The translations under genes were made by a program, and so were the position numbers. Shown here one piece after another: positions 21,204-21,414 of a stretch of 21,414 nucleotides of DNA. This stretch comes from a virus. The stretch's first letter is position 1, and the number at the start of each line of letters is the position of its first letter. Location of the stretch: the IMG/VR virus record IMGVR_UViG_3300027974_000186, positions 1 to 21,414 of that record. One strand, 5' to 3'. The notes beneath the pieces were generated by a model, which had not been told where the DNA came from, did not search any database, and saw only the letters and a list, made by a program, of their open reading frames with translations.

Positions 21204-21414
21204 ATAAAGAAAGAGAGCTGTTAGAAAGAGTATTAACGTCAGAACTGTGGTCAGTGCAAGAAGAATTGCAGTCTGAAATTAAAGAACTACTCGCCCAACC
21301 AGAGCAAAAACCAGCGGCTTGGATGTATGAATTTACCGGAGAATTAGACGTTAGATTGGAGAGAACAGCTAGGGTGATTTTGCTGCTAGAAAAACAAGAT
21401 TGGGTAGAAAGCCG
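21200..21414 (+). CDS. Hypothetical protein with 'PEQ.PAAWMY' motif, cut by window edge
   Basis: Its ATG overlaps the preceding stop (ATGA). The visible 71 codons read MNKERELLERVLTSELWSVQ, then 'KELLAQPEQKPAAWMYEFTG', then a helix 'ELDVRLERTARVILLLEKQDWVES'. 'LAQPEQ(K/E)P(A/V)AWMY' is a short pattern I recall from small proteins of many phages of Burkholderiales and related hosts, where it introduces an unknown C-terminal domain. The C-terminus is outside the window. Confidence 0.6.
   Translation, partial: MNKERELLERVLTSELWSVQEELQSEIKELLAQPEQKPAAWMYEFTGELDVRLERTARVILLLEKQDWVES

Noticed and set aside
1-21414. Prophage or temperate status
   Set aside because: No integrase, excisionase or attachment site is visible; the window alone cannot show lysogeny.

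Overview
The window is part of a tailed double-stranded DNA phage genome (Caudoviricetes). It holds a complete packaging and head-assembly cassette (terminase small and large subunits, portal, scaffold-like protein, capsid genes) next to a replication and recombination cassette. There is no rRNA, no tRNA that I can find and no host metabolic gene. Gene packing is tight, with ATGA or GTGA stop/start overlaps and Shine-Dalgarno (SD) sequences typical of Gram-negative hosts. No integrase or attachment site is seen, so the phage may be strictly lytic, although only part of the genome is visible. The C-terminal gene with a 'QPEQKPAAWMY' motif and the small 'LRDIFAAHAM' protein resemble small proteins I associate with phages of freshwater betaproteobacteria. 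That host guess is from memory and is weak.

Layout. Bases 1-12343 are read leftward (minus strand). In transcription order they encode PhoH-like ATPase, TerS, TerL, a 1283-aa polyvalent protein (zincin-type peptidase plus PcfJ-like domain), portal, two very small proteins, a GroES-like co-chaperonin, a scaffold-like protein, two virion-associated proteins and the start of a probable major capsid protein cut by the window edge. Bases 12344-12930 carry no credible gene but are dense in long-range inverted repeats and hairpins: a candidate large structured RNA of about 490 nt. Bases 12931-13089 encode a 52-aa phage protein. Bases 13090-13342 are a second non-coding control region. On the minus strand it holds an extended -10 promoter, a leader that can fold into either of two competing stems, and a U8 terminator. 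Upstream of these lie a near-perfect palindrome and overlapping AT-rich repeats. Bases 13343-15369 encode, leftward, a primase/helicase and a 56-aa helix-turn-helix protein.

A divergent intergenic switch with overlapping promoters (15376-15484) separates this from the rightward genes. These are a Sak4-like RecA-fold ATPase, an SSB-like protein, a YqaJ/lambda-exonuclease-type nuclease, an SF2 helicase with a zinc-binding tail and a VRR-NUC nuclease. They are followed by a set of small genes of unknown function (19964 to the right edge), split by a Rho-independent terminator at 20553-20577.

How it may work (inference). The rightward genes form a recombination and replication operon: YqaJ resects ends, the SSB-like protein coats the single strand, the Sak4-like ATPase pairs it, and the helicase and VRR-NUC process intermediates. 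The leftward promoter near 13210 would start the morphogenesis transcript, which must pass an attenuator-like leader and the structured RNA before reaching phoH and the head genes. The two non-coding regions at 12.35-12.93 kb and 13.09-13.34 kb are the parts of the window least explained by known phage genes and most worth follow-up.
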